A stretch of 64,000 bases of DNA from Cotesia glomerata (lineage: Eukaryota; Arthropoda; Insecta; Hymenoptera; Braconidae): assembly GCF_020080835.1 (NCBI RefSeq), contig NW_025402441.1:246001-310000 (forward strand), written 5' to 3'. Both the position numbers and the translations under genes were made by a program. Below, one piece after another: positions 32,290 to 42,780 of the stretch; position 1 is the first letter of the stretch, and every line of letters begins with the position of its first letter. The notes beneath the pieces were generated by a model. It saw nothing but the letters and a program-made list of their open reading frames with translations. It was not told the origin of the DNA and made no database searches.

Positions 32290-34520
32290 TGTGACATGAG
32301 AAAATTTTCTAAAATTTGAAATTCCGAGTTTTTAAAATTATTAGGTTGGCTAAGCTGAGGAAAAGCAGAGATTCGACGCGCCTGTGTCGCCCCAAGCGGC
32401 CTCCCGATCAGAATGACAAGCTCGAGGTAAAAATAATTCATGAAAACGCGCCGAATTTGAAAAGAGTACAGGAATGCGTGGGAACTATTGTAGAATGCAT
32501 GAGTGAGTGAGACTAGGCTATAGCGATCAGACGAGCCGCGAATTTCTACGGGCAATCGACGACCAACGCGACATCTGGCCACGAGGATGGAACGACGAGA
32601 ACATTTGAACGGACCAATGACGATGGAGAGCAATAAAACACAAGTAGTTGAGGCTCCACCTGAACTCGTGAAAAAGAACTAAAAAGTGAATCGACCAATC
32701 ATCGATCGCCCAGGGGAAGGAACGCAACCACGATTGACTACGACCGGCTGGAAAATGCCGTGAGCTGCGTGCCGCGCAGATTTTTGAGTGTGCAGAAGTG
32801 AGAACACATGTTGTCGAGGAAGCAGCCATTGTAGGCCCCTTCTGATCTGGACGCCGTGACTGTGACATCGAGCAGTTATTATTTTGATTGTTATTTCTTT
32901 CTGTTGCCGTTTGATTTTGGATTTTTTTTTATTTTGTCGTGAGTTGAATACGAATAAGTTCGCTGAGCTTTTGTTGTTTTTTTTTTGGACACTACGATCC
33001 CAAATACGCCATCGCCGAGACATCAACGCTTTTTTCCGTCAGTTTTGCTTTGCCGCCAACTTCGATCACCTAGCCAACATCGCCTGGAACGTTTACGGAA
33101 GCTACGGGGTGAGTCTGATCGCTAAATTTTAGCCCCAGGGTGTCATCACCGCGAATTTCGTCGTAATTGTCACGGTCTAATCCGTGGACAATAATTTCCT
33201 TTCGGAAATTTTTGATATAATTCAAGTTGCACGGAATTAAATAAATTCCATTCGAGATTTTGAGCTTTGACGACACTCTGAGGTACGGTACCGCTGAGTC
33301 GTGTGTATTTGTGTGTGTGACATTTTTGCCGAGATTAATTTTTTTTTTGGCCTGTTACTTACCTCGAGCTTCAATTACCCGACAAATCGGATTACTAAAA
33401 ATTATTTGAAGGACAAGTGAAATAAGTCGAATACTTTGCGTAGATTAATTTTTTTTTGTATTTAATTTTCGATAGTGAATTTTTTTTTGTTTTGATTTGT
33501 TACTAGATCTTACGATTGGAAACCTGATTAAAAATTTTGCGATCGGAATTAACGTTTTTTTTCTTTAAAATTCGTAAATAGATTGCGCGAATTGAATTAA
33601 TTATTTGGTTTGACAATTCGAATAAATTTTGCGAATTGACTTAATTATTTGTTTTGAAATTTTGAATAAATTTTGCGAATTGAATTAATTATTTGTTTTG
33701 AAATTTTGAATAAATGGTGCAAATTGAATTAATTATTTGTTTTGACAATTTGAATAAATTTTGCGAATTGAATTAATTATTTGTTTTGACAATTTGAATA
33801 AATTTTGCGAGATGAAGTAATTATTTGTTTTGAAATTTTGAATAAATTTTGCGAATTGAATTAATTATTTGTTTTGAAATTTTGAATAAATTTTGCGAAT
33901 TGAATTAATTATTTGTTTTGACAATTCGAATAAATTTTGCGAACTGAATTAATTATTTGTGTTGAAATTTTGAATAAATTTTGCGAGTTGAATTATTTAT
34001 TCGTTTCGGAAATTGTTGAAGCATTTTGGCGAACCGACATTTTATTTATTTTGTTTGAAAGAAAGGGCTTTGTAATTTTTATTTTTGGTTACTCGAATTT
34101 CTTTCTAGAATTTGGTTTATTTTGAAATGTCGAATCATTGCGTTAGCACTAGTCTTGCGTTAGAATTATTTTTGCGTTAAATAATTTTTGTTATTAATGC
34201 GACATTGCCGACAGTATATATTTGTTGTTGAATAAACCGTTGTTGGATTAGAATTGCACGCCTCAATTATTTTTTTTAATTGTTGTTGCTCTGATTAACC
34301 GATCCTATCGTCCCATTTCGATTTCTTTGTTCGTCGATTGCCGTGATTCGATTTTTGAATCTCTTCAACACCGACCCGCCGCCCACGAAGATCCACCGCG
34401 AGATCGACCCGTGGAACATTGAGTTCCTGGCGCCCAACCAAATCTACGAACCAGGTAAGCCAATTTGTTTGGGTGACCTGATCCGGCCCTGTCGACGCCA
34501 GTGCCGGAAAAGGCATCACA
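32290..34520 (+). mobile_element. Solo LTR, 2,231 bp, inside the DIRS RT gene
   Basis: Starts TGTGACATGAG and ends GGCATCACA, i.e. TG...CA with a 5-bp inverted TGTGA/TCACA. It is flanked by AGGT at 32286-32289 and 34521-34524, a 4-bp target duplication as made by Gypsy-type elements. Removing LTR plus one AGGT (2,235 bp, a multiple of three) rejoins the reverse transcriptase motif in frame. AGTATATATT and AATAAA near 34214-34230 could be the promoter and poly(A) signal. It is unusually long for an LTR; orientation is by the poly(A) signal only. Confidence 0.8.
33585..34000 (+). repeat. 44-46-bp tandem array inside the solo LTR
   Basis: Nine or so copies of a unit with GCGAATTGAATTAATTATTT followed by GTTTTGA(A/C)A(A)TTTGAATAAATTTT. 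Copies differ mostly by single bases and by alternation of GACAATTTG and GAAATTTTG, suggesting that dimers were also duplicated. Confidence 0.9.
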
Positions 34521-36056
34521 AGGTTTATCATAAACCTTAAGGATCTTAATGAATTTATATGTCTGTCTCATTTTAAAATGGAAGACATGAGAACGGTTTG
34601 TCGACTTATTTTTCCAGGAATATTCATGGGTACTATAGATCTCCAAGATGCTTATTTTTTAATTGCAATAAATAAATCGGATAGAAAGTATCTTAGATTC
34701 ACCTTCCAGGGGAAAATATATGAGTTTACTTGCGTACCATTCGGCCTTTGCTCTGCTCCATTTGTATTTACAAAGATACTAAAACCAGTCGTCAATTCTC
34801 TGCGTGAGAATGGGTTCTTATCAAATGTATACCTGAATGATTTCCTTTGCATGGGACTGGATATCGAGTCTTGTTCTAAAAACTTAATAACAACAAAAGA
34901 ATTTTTAGTTTCCTTGGGGTTTATTATAAATGAGGAAAAAAGTAACTTAAAACCTAGCAGACGATGCAAATATTTGGGGTTAGTTATCGATTCAGAAAAG
35001 TTTTGCTTAAAACTTACCGATAAAAAGCGGGAAATAATTCTGGGCCATATAAACACACTATTGGAAAAACAAGAATGTAAAATAAGATTTTTTGGCACAA
35101 GTAATTGGAACGTTAACAGCTGCTTGTCCAGCCGTAGAGTACGGTACGTTACACTGTAAGTTGCTTGAAAAAGCTAAAACAGAGGCTCTTATAGCCAACA
35201 ATGATAATCATGAAAAAACTATGATATTGCCAAAATATATTCACGATGATCTGAGATGGTGGAAAGAAAAAATACCAATATCTTTTCGAAAAATTAGAAC
35301 AGCTGATTATCAGAAAGAAATTTTTTCAGACGCTTCACTAACGAGGGTGGGGCGCATTTTGTGATGGTCAACAGGCGCGAGGTTGGTGGAAGCCGGAAGA
35401 AAAGAACTTACATATTAATGATTTAGAACTTCGTGCAGCATTTCTAGCATTAAAATGTTTCGCAGATGATCTTCGCGATTGTGAAATCCTAATCAGGGTC
35501 GATAACTCTACAGCTAAAGCATACATAAATAAAATGGGTGGGTCCCAATACTTACATTTACACTTACTTGCTAAAGAAATTTGGGATTGGTGCGAGAAAC
35601 GGAACATTTGGCTCTACGCATCATATATCCCATCAAGAGAAAATAAAGAAGCAGATAGCCTCTCTCGCGTCAAAAACATAGATACGGAATGGAGTTTGGC
35701 AGATTACGCGTTTAAACGTATTACGAAACGATTCGGAGTACCATCAATTGACTTATTTGCTTCACGAAATAACTCCAAATGTAAAAAATATTGTGCTTGG
35801 GAACGTGATCCAGAGGCTATGGCCATAGATGCTTTTACAATTAGTTGGAAAGAGCATAAGTTTTATGCCTTTCCACCATTTGCTTTAATAGCTAGGGTCT
35901 TGCAAAAAATTATCAATGATAGGGCTTGTGGTGTTATCGTAATACCCCTTTGGTCAACCCAGCCGTGGTTTCCACTGCTAAAAAATCTTATGATTACTGA
36001 AATGATTATTTTCAAACCTAATGACAGTCTTTTAATTTCTCCTATTAGCAACCAGC

Positions 36057-37071
36057 AGCACCATCCGATGGCAGCGACACTTACCCTGGCGGCCGTCAAG
36101 TTATCAGGGAAGCGTTCACGAGAAAAAATTTACCAGAAGCATCAATAGAAATTTTATCTGCATCTCTGGCAGAATCGACAATAAAGCAATATAACAGTGC
36201 TTTAAAAGACTGGTGGACATTCTCGAAGAAAAAAGGACATGATCCGTTCTGCATTGAAGCAAATTCGGTGCTAGAATTTTTATCAGAAAAATTTCGAGAC
36301 GGCGCAGCATATGGGACCCTTAACACAGCAAGATCAGCTATTTCTCTAATATCAACGCAAGACATTACTAATAACCCGATTATCTCTCGATTCTTTAAAG
36401 GAATCTTTAAACTGAGACCCATAAAACCTAAATATGACTCGACTTGGGACACAGAACCGGTGATAACCAAGGCAGCTGATTTATATCCGTTGGAAAAGCT
36501 GACTTTACAACAATTAACAAATAAGTTAATAATCTTATTAGCGTTGGGAACTGCTCACAGAGTACAAACTCTGTCGCTCATCTCAATAGATAATATTGCT
36601 CAGTATAAAAGCAGCATACAGATTAAGATTCCGGACATTATTAAAACCTCAAGACCTGGAGCCTCACAACCTTTGCTAATCCTTCCTGTTTTCACTGACA
36701 AACCGGAACTCTGCGTAGCAAATACTCTTCTCAGTTATATAAAGAGGACAAAGTCACTACGGCGTAGTGAAAAGCGATTATTTATATCAATTCGCAACCC
36801 GCATACAGCCGTCTCGTCCCAAACGCTCAGCCGATGGATAAAAATCTTCCTCGTAGACTGTGGAGTGGACGAAAAATTCACGGCCCATAGTACACGACAT
36901 GCATCGACATCTAAGGCGGCGGAAGCAGGAGTAAGCCTAGATCTTATACGAAAAACAGCCGGATGGTCGGAAAAATCTCTAGTATTCGCCAAGTTCTATA
37001 ATAGACCAATTAGCAGTCAAAATAATAATAATTTTGCCCAAGTTGTATTGTTAAAATCTTCCAAAAAGTAA
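36057..37071 (+). CDS. DIRS tyrosine recombinase
   Basis: The frame opens at about 36057, overlapping the end of the RNase H frame by some 90 bases, as usual in DIRS elements where this ORF lacks its own clear start; the first Met is at 36268. Upstream residues GGRQVIREAFTRKNLPEASIE belong to the domain. Counted from the Met at 36268, the catalytic set is Arg98 (GTAHRVQTL), His207 and Arg210 (HSTRHAS), Trp233 (AGW) and Tyr244 (AKFYNR). The enzyme would recombine the circular DNA copy into the genome without target duplication. No stop or frameshift is visible: the best preserved gene of the element. Confidence 0.85.
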
Positions 37072-37157
37072 TGCTATTAATATTAGTTGTAAAAAACTAA
37101 ACCAGTAAAAAAAAAAAAAAAAAAAAAAAAAAGGAATTTTCTCAGTCTCTAAACATC

Positions 37158-37280
37158 TACAGTTTGTATACATGTAACCATGAGGGCGAGACTGGAAGTA
37201 TAATTATACGATCAAACGAACTTACCTGTACGTGAAGTTCGATCGTTATTATACGACAGTCTCGCCCGAAATGGTTACAC
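37158..37280 (+). repeat. DIRS internal complementary region (circle junction)
   Basis: The left half (37158-37203, ending GACTGGAAGTATAA) is the reverse complement of the element's left extremity. The right half (37201-37280, TTATACGATCAAACG to TCGCCCGAAATGG) is that of its right extremity. The two meet at about 37201-37206, reproducing the sequence formed when the ends are joined. Confidence 0.9.
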
Positions 37281-37374
37281 TCCCACCCATTCAATAACAA
37301 TCCCCAGGATATTTCCAAAATATCCTCTCCCTTTTATCATCAAAAATTCTCTTTTTTTCTGCTTTCAACGATAT

Positions 37375-37574
37375 GACGAAAGTGACCGCAGGGCGCCGCC
37401 ACCTCTACAGGAGCCGGCAGCCCGGCAATTCAAATCTTAAACTCTAAAATACGTGGTTACAAGTAGCTAGAAGAGGTGATACTACAGTTTGTATACATGT
37501 AACCATTTCGGGCGAGACTGTCGTATAATAACGATCGAACTTCACGTACAGGTAAGTTCGTTTGATCGTATAAT
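37375..37574 (+). repeat. DIRS right inverted terminal repeat
   Basis: TGACGAAAGTGACCGCAGGG to CATGTAACCAT mirrors the left repeat. It then continues with a right-end-specific segment TTTCGGGCGAGACTGTCG and a palindromic GATCGAACTTC/GTACAGGTAAG part ending GATCGTATAA. The mirror of this last part is the right half of the internal complementary region. Confidence 0.9.
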
Positions 37575-38291
37575 TTTTCTTACGATTATCGATATTTTGT
37601 AAAAATTTGATTGTTTCATCAAAAAATACTCGATAAGAGTTACGAAAACTGAGATATTTTATGTTTTTGAGTCATTATTTTGTAATAGAGTATAAGAAAT
37701 TGTAAAGGATACTTTGCGACTACCCTATATATGAGCTAACTTAATCATGACTTTTACTGCAGTAAAAGAAATCTATTTTTTTAATTATATTTGATGGCTA
37801 ACTTCATCATATTGGTTTTTTAGGACATCATGCGCACGCAGCTCAAAAATTTCACTCTCATCCAAACGCGCCAAAAGAAGTATCACTTCAATAATAAGCT
37901 ATCGTATTTTAATTAAATGTTCTTTAAAAATAACAAGACAGAAAATGCAATCTTCACTTTCTTCAGAAAAATTCAAATAGCTATTATTTCTAAACTTATT
38001 GACCTACTTAGCTCATCTTTGAACTTATTTGAGATAATCGTCTGAGAAACATTTGTACTAAATTTCATTAAGATCCGTTAATGACTAGAAGCACAATTGT
38101 GGCAACATCCCCTGGGCTGATCCTTTTCATTTACCAATTATTAAGTTAGGATTAAAAACGCAATTTTAATAACCTAAATTGATTAATTTTCTGAAAATTT
38201 TTAGTTGAATGTCAACAATCCAAAAAAAGTTTCACTTGCATCGTGGTTTCATAAAACCACACAATAATTTTTTTTATTTTGTCCAAATTAT
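37575..38291. other. AT-rich stretch, nothing recognised
   Basis: No ORF, RNA gene or repeat family identified between the DIRS element and the TTAA-flanked element. Confidence 0.35.
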
Positions 38292-38295
38292 TTAA

Positions 38296-38727
38296 GGTAG
38301 TACTACCGTTACCACAAGAGTTAAATCCCAAAACCTAACCTTATATGATTAATGTAGTAGATTTCCCTATACTAAATTACATTGGAGAATGTGAGAGAGA
38401 GATAAAATTTGAATGTTTTTTATTAATAAATATTCTTACACTCTTGGAAACCATACTGATTGTTATTAAATATGTTCTAGATCTTATTTTCTCTCGTTAT
38501 CTTAATTTTTATATGAATCTGAACGTCCAGTTTTGTGAAATAAAATTAATTCTGTGATTCTCCATAAGGATCAATGGTAAAAGCTAAAATATGTAAATAT
38601 TAATATCTTTTTTTCAGGACTTGCCAGGCTTCCAAAAATTTTACTGCTTAATTATGATATTATAAAGTACCAATATACCAAATTTCATTAAATTCTGAAC
38701 GTCAATTCTAAAACCGGTAGTACTACC
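38296..38727. mobile_element. TTAA-flanked element with self-palindromic ends
   Basis: Both ends are GGTAGTACTACCG / CGGTAGTACTACC, directly flanked by TTAA at 38292-38295 and 38728-38731. TTAA duplication is the signature of piggyBac-type transposases, though the ends do not begin with the usual CCC. The 432-bp interior is AT-rich with no transposase. The terminal 12-mer GGTAGTACTACC is a perfect palindrome itself. Confidence 0.75.
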
Positions 38728-38731
38728 TTAA

Positions 38732-39327
38732 TTGTATTTGGGTTATTGAGTAATTTTTGTACTGTCTAAATTATTTTTATTTAATCCAATTTAATTTATT
38801 TAATTCAGTTATAAGCTGAGAATTTTGCTTAATTTAATTTTCAGTGTAAACTGAGAGATTTTAGTTTGATCTTAAAATTTTTTACTCTGAGTTTTAGTGC
38901 GTGACAAGATAGCCGACTCTCTCGAGGTCGTGAATTTTTGTGACAAATTTTTCAAATTAATTATTTTACAATTTTAAGCTCAATAATTCAATTAAACTAT
39001 TTGAAAAATATTTCTTGATCTTAATTTCACTTTTTATTTTAAACAATTAACTAAAAATTTACGCTGAATTGCTTATCGAATTATTTACTGATTTTAAATT
39101 AATTTTTATCTAAAATAATTTAATTATACAATTCACAAAATTTATTTTATGCCGGCTTAAGCCAAATTATTTATAACTCAATTACTAAGAATCAAATTTT
39201 ACTCATGGCATTATGATCTTGAATTGATAAACCAAAATTAGTCCTAGTATTATTAATTTAGATTGACCTACATGTTTTAAATAATAACCCGAAATTATTC
39301 CTAGTATTATTAATTATCAATTCTGTT
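38732..39327. other. AT-rich stretch, nothing recognised
   Basis: Several TTTAATTTAATT-like runs. AATTATTCCTAGTATTATTAAT occurs twice with variation at about 39240-39310. No gene. Confidence 0.35.
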
Positions 39328-39480
39328 TACCCGGGAAAAAATGATTAGATCTTATCAGATATGAACAGGCATGAGTCTTCAGGTCTGATCAGATATGAAA
39401 AATGACCGGGTCTGACCAGACTTGGCCAGGCATGTTCATGTCTGATCAAATCTGTTCATGTCTGACTCGATCAGGTCCAT
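39328..39480. repeat. GATCAG/CATGTCTGATC repeat
   Basis: Begins CCCGGGAAAAAATGATTAG and continues with degenerate 18-25-bp units around TCTGATCAGATATGAACAGG and CATGTTCATGTCTGATCAAA. Related blocks occur at 18345-18520, 40545-40730 and 49480-49600. Confidence 0.65.
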
Positions 39481-39486
39481 AAAAGA

Positions 39487-39575
39487 AAAAAAAAAGATTG
39501 GTGCCGACGGGGATTCGAACCATGTACGTTGCGCTCTTCGGACTGATACTTTACCTGTTGATCCAATGACTTATC
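39487..39575 (-). other. tRNA-like sequence (SINE remnant or tRNA pseudogene)
   Basis: On the minus strand TTGGATCAACAGGTAAAG (A-box-like) and GGTTCGAATCCCCGTCGGC (B box) are spaced as in a tRNA. The acceptor stem has no matching 5' strand and the genomic CCA-like end is accidental. A working tRNA is unlikely. Confidence 0.45.
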
Positions 39576-39688
39576 TTAACTCTAGTGTACCTTTCAAACT
39601 ACTTTAAGTAATTTAAATTTTATACATGACTTATCCTTATAGTTAACGGAGTTCTATTCTTAATTTATTAATTATTAATAATTAATTA

Positions 39689-39884
39689 TACACAGTAAAA
39701 AATTTCGCGTCATTGCGTCGAAAAATTTTGTGTAAAAAATTTTTATGTTAAATATTCAACACTTTTTTGCGTTGATTTAACAAAATAAATGTTAAACTTA
39801 AACATAAAAGTGTTAAATATTTAACACAAAAATTTTTAACATTAAGATTTTTGACGCAATGACGCAAAATTTTTTACTGTGTAT
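39689..39884. mobile_element. Palindromic MITE with ACACAGTAAAAAATTT ends
   Basis: About 195 bp. Left ACACAGTAAAAAATTTCGCG and right CGCAAAATTTTTTACTGTGT are complementary and the arms continue (GTCATTGCGTC/GACGCAATGAC, TGTTAAATATT/AATATTTAACA). Flanked by TA. A partial copy is at 40236-40290. Confidence 0.8.
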
Positions 39885-40544
39885 ATTAGAGTGATTTATT
39901 TGGGACGGCTATGTATTTTTTTCGCTCCATTAACATATGGTTCTATGTAAAGTAAAAAAAAAATTTCTTCAAGCTTTATTCCGTAATTATAATTTTATTG
40001 TTTTTTTTTTAAATTGAAGTTTTTTTTTTTAATTTAAACGTATAGGAAATGAAGAATTATTTGCGTGTTCTATAATTTAGCAGCCTTTGACACTACTGCA
40101 ATAGACCAATACGTAGCTTAAGATAATAACAGACACCTTGAAAGGACTTATCGCCTATCGATATCAACTGATATATTTTGGTATTTTCACGCTATCAAAC
40201 TCAAATTTTTACTAAATAATCTTATTTTTCGCGTATTCAATGGAACAGTAAAAAATTTTATGTCATTGCGTCAAAATTCATCGTTAAAAATCATCGTTTT
40301 GGCATGGAAAATTAAAAAGTTCATGCTTATATAAGCCGAAATTTTTAATGAAAGTTGTACATTTAAAATTTATAAGGGGATAGTAACTGATACGTCATAC
40401 GGAACAAATTAATTTTAAAAATAGAACTGCAGTCTATATTTCGATAAAATTTTTCTTCCAGACTTAAAATATCATTTAAGAGGGCAAATCATGCATTAAC
40501 AGTTCTTGTCAGCTGATATATAGAGTTTTAATCCTTATCTATTT
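39885..40544. other. AT-rich stretch with a partial MITE copy
   Basis: 40236-40300 matches one arm of the 39689-39884 MITE (AACAGTAAAAAATTTTATGT, CATTGCGTCAAAA). Otherwise nothing recognised. Confidence 0.5.
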
Positions 40545-40730
40545 TAGGCTAGATCAGACATGGACAGGTCTGATCAGGTCTGAGCGTATTTAAGGCTTCA
40601 GATATGAACAGACATGGACAAGTCTGATCAGGTCTGAGCATATTTAATGCTTCAGACATGACAGACATGAGCAGGCATGAACAGGCTTGATCAGTTCTGA
40701 TCAGTAGATCTGAGCGTATTTAACACTTCC
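40545..40730. repeat. GATCAGGTCTGAGC tandem repeat
   Basis: Three direct units of about 65 bp with GACATGGACAGGTCTGATCAGG, TCTGAGC(G/A)TATTTAA and GCTTCAGA. Same family as 39328-39480. Confidence 0.75.
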
Positions 40731-42000
40731 CGAGTCAAAATTAAAACACTAATTCGAGCCTCAAAAGCCTACTTTCTTTTGATGATGTGCCTACCGCTGA
40801 ATGTGAAATACTATTTTGACCCTCAATGTACTCAAAATAGGGTATGAAGGCCGGAATTAGTATTTTAGAATAATATTTTCATCCTCCAAAACCTAGGATC
40901 GCTTTGAACACTTTTTTTTTTTTTGCGGTACTTCAGCCTACTAAAAGCATAAGTATATGGCACGCCGTTTTACTTTTTAAACTCATAATAAAATAGATGT
41001 CATAATAATTCATCGAAAAGACCAATTCCATAATAATTATAACAATTCCATGATAAATCGTACCGATATATTATAACATCGTATTTCTTTACTTTATTAA
41101 ATATTGTGCGTAAGTAAAATATTTACAAACTATGTATACATATTGAAAATTGTGTGTATTTTTATTCTTTAACATATAATTAGTTATTTCATAAGAAAAG
41201 AAATAATTATTTTGATTTATGTGTAATATATACGTTAAGTATTTATTTAGAATGTACAATTTCCAATAAGCGAATATTATTGATGCTGCATCGAATTTTA
41301 TTTTTTTTTGTAGGAAGTGAAATAATATGACGATTCTATAATTTCAAGTATCGTCCAATAGTAGCTAAATATTTCAACGATATAAAAAATTAATGGCTTT
41401 AAAATTATGTACATAATGCTAATTCCTTTAATTTTTAACTGATTCTAAAGAATTATAACTTATTGTTGAAAAAGTTTTTAATGTTATTTTTGAAGACATC
41501 CAAAGTGCTAAAAGATCTATATAATTGACCATTAAATTTCTGTATCTAGTAATTTTTTTTCGCATTATTAAATGAGTAATGAAAAATAAAAAATAAATTA
41601 CCAGGGAAAACTTTATTTCATAATAAAATATGAATAAATTTTTATAAATCATGAGCTTAATTTCATATTTATTCATGATGTTCTATCATCATAAAAATTC
41701 AGCAAGTACACTATAACAAAATATTTAAGGAATTATTTTGACCGTTTAAATTAATAGATAATTCGAAAAATTATTTTTACCGACAGTTACGAATGATTTC
41801 ATGAATTTAAATTATCAATATTAACAATTTTAATTCAAATTTTAAATTAAAATTATCAATATTGATAATTTTAATTCAGACTTCGAATTAAAATTATCAC
41901 TAAATATTTTCAATGCAGCCAATACAAAATGGCGGGATTTTATTGGTCTCATTTAAAAGTGGATAATTGGCCTTGGGTATTGAGTACCATCCCAGTAGTG
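40731..42000. other. AT-rich stretch, nothing recognised
   Basis: Short repeated TTAAAATTATCAATATT blocks lie near 41810-41900 and an AAAATGGCGGGATTTTATTGG segment near 41928. No ORF with family resemblance. Confidence 0.35.
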
Positions 42001-42780
42001 ACATCTCAGTTATCTTATTTGTTTTAAAAAGCAGTGCAGCCCAGTTGTATTATGGTTACGCTCTGCAAAACGCACAAAACGATTAAATCCTGCAGGATAC
42101 TGTGATATCATATCACGGTTTAGCTGAATCGCGACTGGCGCCGCCTCGCGAGCACTGACGATACCCCTTTTGATAGCGCTAAATTTAACATTAGATCTAT
42201 TTATATTTATAAGAAAATTTTGGGAAAACCCCACAACCTAAGTCTAGAGTTTTAGCCATTAGTAAAAAAGGTTATTGTTAAAATGTATTTTTACTCTCTG
42301 AAAATTTATCACAATAGACTAGGAATAATAAGATAGTAAAGAGGATTAAGCCATAAATATATAAATTTACTACCTAACTGCTCTCGACCTAAGTAATTAT
42401 AGAAATTAGAAAATATACTTTCATTTCTTAAGAAATATAAAATGTTGTATAAAAAAATGCGAGAAAATAGTCTGAGCCGACTAGTGACCCTCATTTATGA
42501 CGAGTCTAGCTCAACCACTCAGTCCGGTAAATTCCCAGAGATGATGAAACTTCGGACAACTCTGCTAGCGAGCCCAGGTAGTTCAACAACGGTCGGAAAG
42601 GACGAGTACCTGAGTAGGAGTACAGCTAGGACCCAGTAGGAAAGGAGAGGGACCAATCAACGTTTCCAAAAGGCCAGTACAGCGGAATACTCGGATGGTA
42701 GGGAGAGTCGCCCCCGCCACTTCTAGTGCTAGGAGTCGGACTTAGACATATTTGAGAAATATCAGAATATTATTCGAGCT
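42001..42780. other. Moderately GC-rich stretch of unknown nature
   Basis: 42480-42740 has a base composition clearly richer in G and C than its surroundings. A plus-strand frame (42442-42639) and a minus-strand frame (42010-42234, with SAREAAPVAIQLN) cover parts of it but resemble nothing I know. It could be an exon or an old element. Confidence 0.3.

Larger units (their letters stand above)
31993..36148 (+). pseudogene. DIRS reverse transcriptase / RNase H, split by a solo LTR
   Basis: The 5' part (to 32289) shows SKWATITSDPFILQCIKGYKI, a PPP-rich segment and QFMSSFFLVPKSDGSNR. After the LTR the frame resumes exactly (FIINLKDLNEF), then TIDLQDAYFLIAI, VPFGLCSAPFVFTKI and VYLNDFLCMG. In this last box the first catalytic Asp of YLDD is Asn. 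Frameshifts lie near 35087 and 35350. RNase H follows (FSDASL, LELRAAFLALKCF, RVDNSTAKAYINKMGG, SRENKEADSLSR), then a domain (IDLFASRNNSKCKKYCAW, AFPPFALIARVLQKI) of the type seen between RNase H and recombinase in DIRS elements. Confidence 0.85.
30405..37574 (+). mobile_element. DIRS-type tyrosine-recombinase retrotransposon, interrupted by an LTR
   Basis: Order: inverted terminal repeat, gag-like ORF, reverse transcriptase/RNase H (with a DIRS-type methyltransferase-like or connection region), tyrosine recombinase, an internal complementary region and the second inverted terminal repeat. No target duplication is expected. The total of 7.17 kb falls to about 4.94 kb without the 2,235-bp LTR insertion, close to DIRS1-like elements. 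Two frameshifts in the RT/RNase H gene, a mutated catalytic box and breaks in gag show it is dead. Confidence 0.9.

Noticed and set aside
32884..33132. Gene frames inside the 2.2-kb LTR
   Set aside because: Short overlapping frames on both strands, no motifs, and the region is bounded by TG...CA with a target duplication.
36057..37071. Phage or bacterial integrase acquired by transfer
   Set aside because: Linked DIRS-type RT/RNase H, inverted termini and the circle-junction region show it is the recombinase of a DIRS retrotransposon.
39487..39575. tRNA gene on the minus strand
   Set aside because: There is no 5' acceptor strand complementary to the 3' side; only box-like motifs remain.
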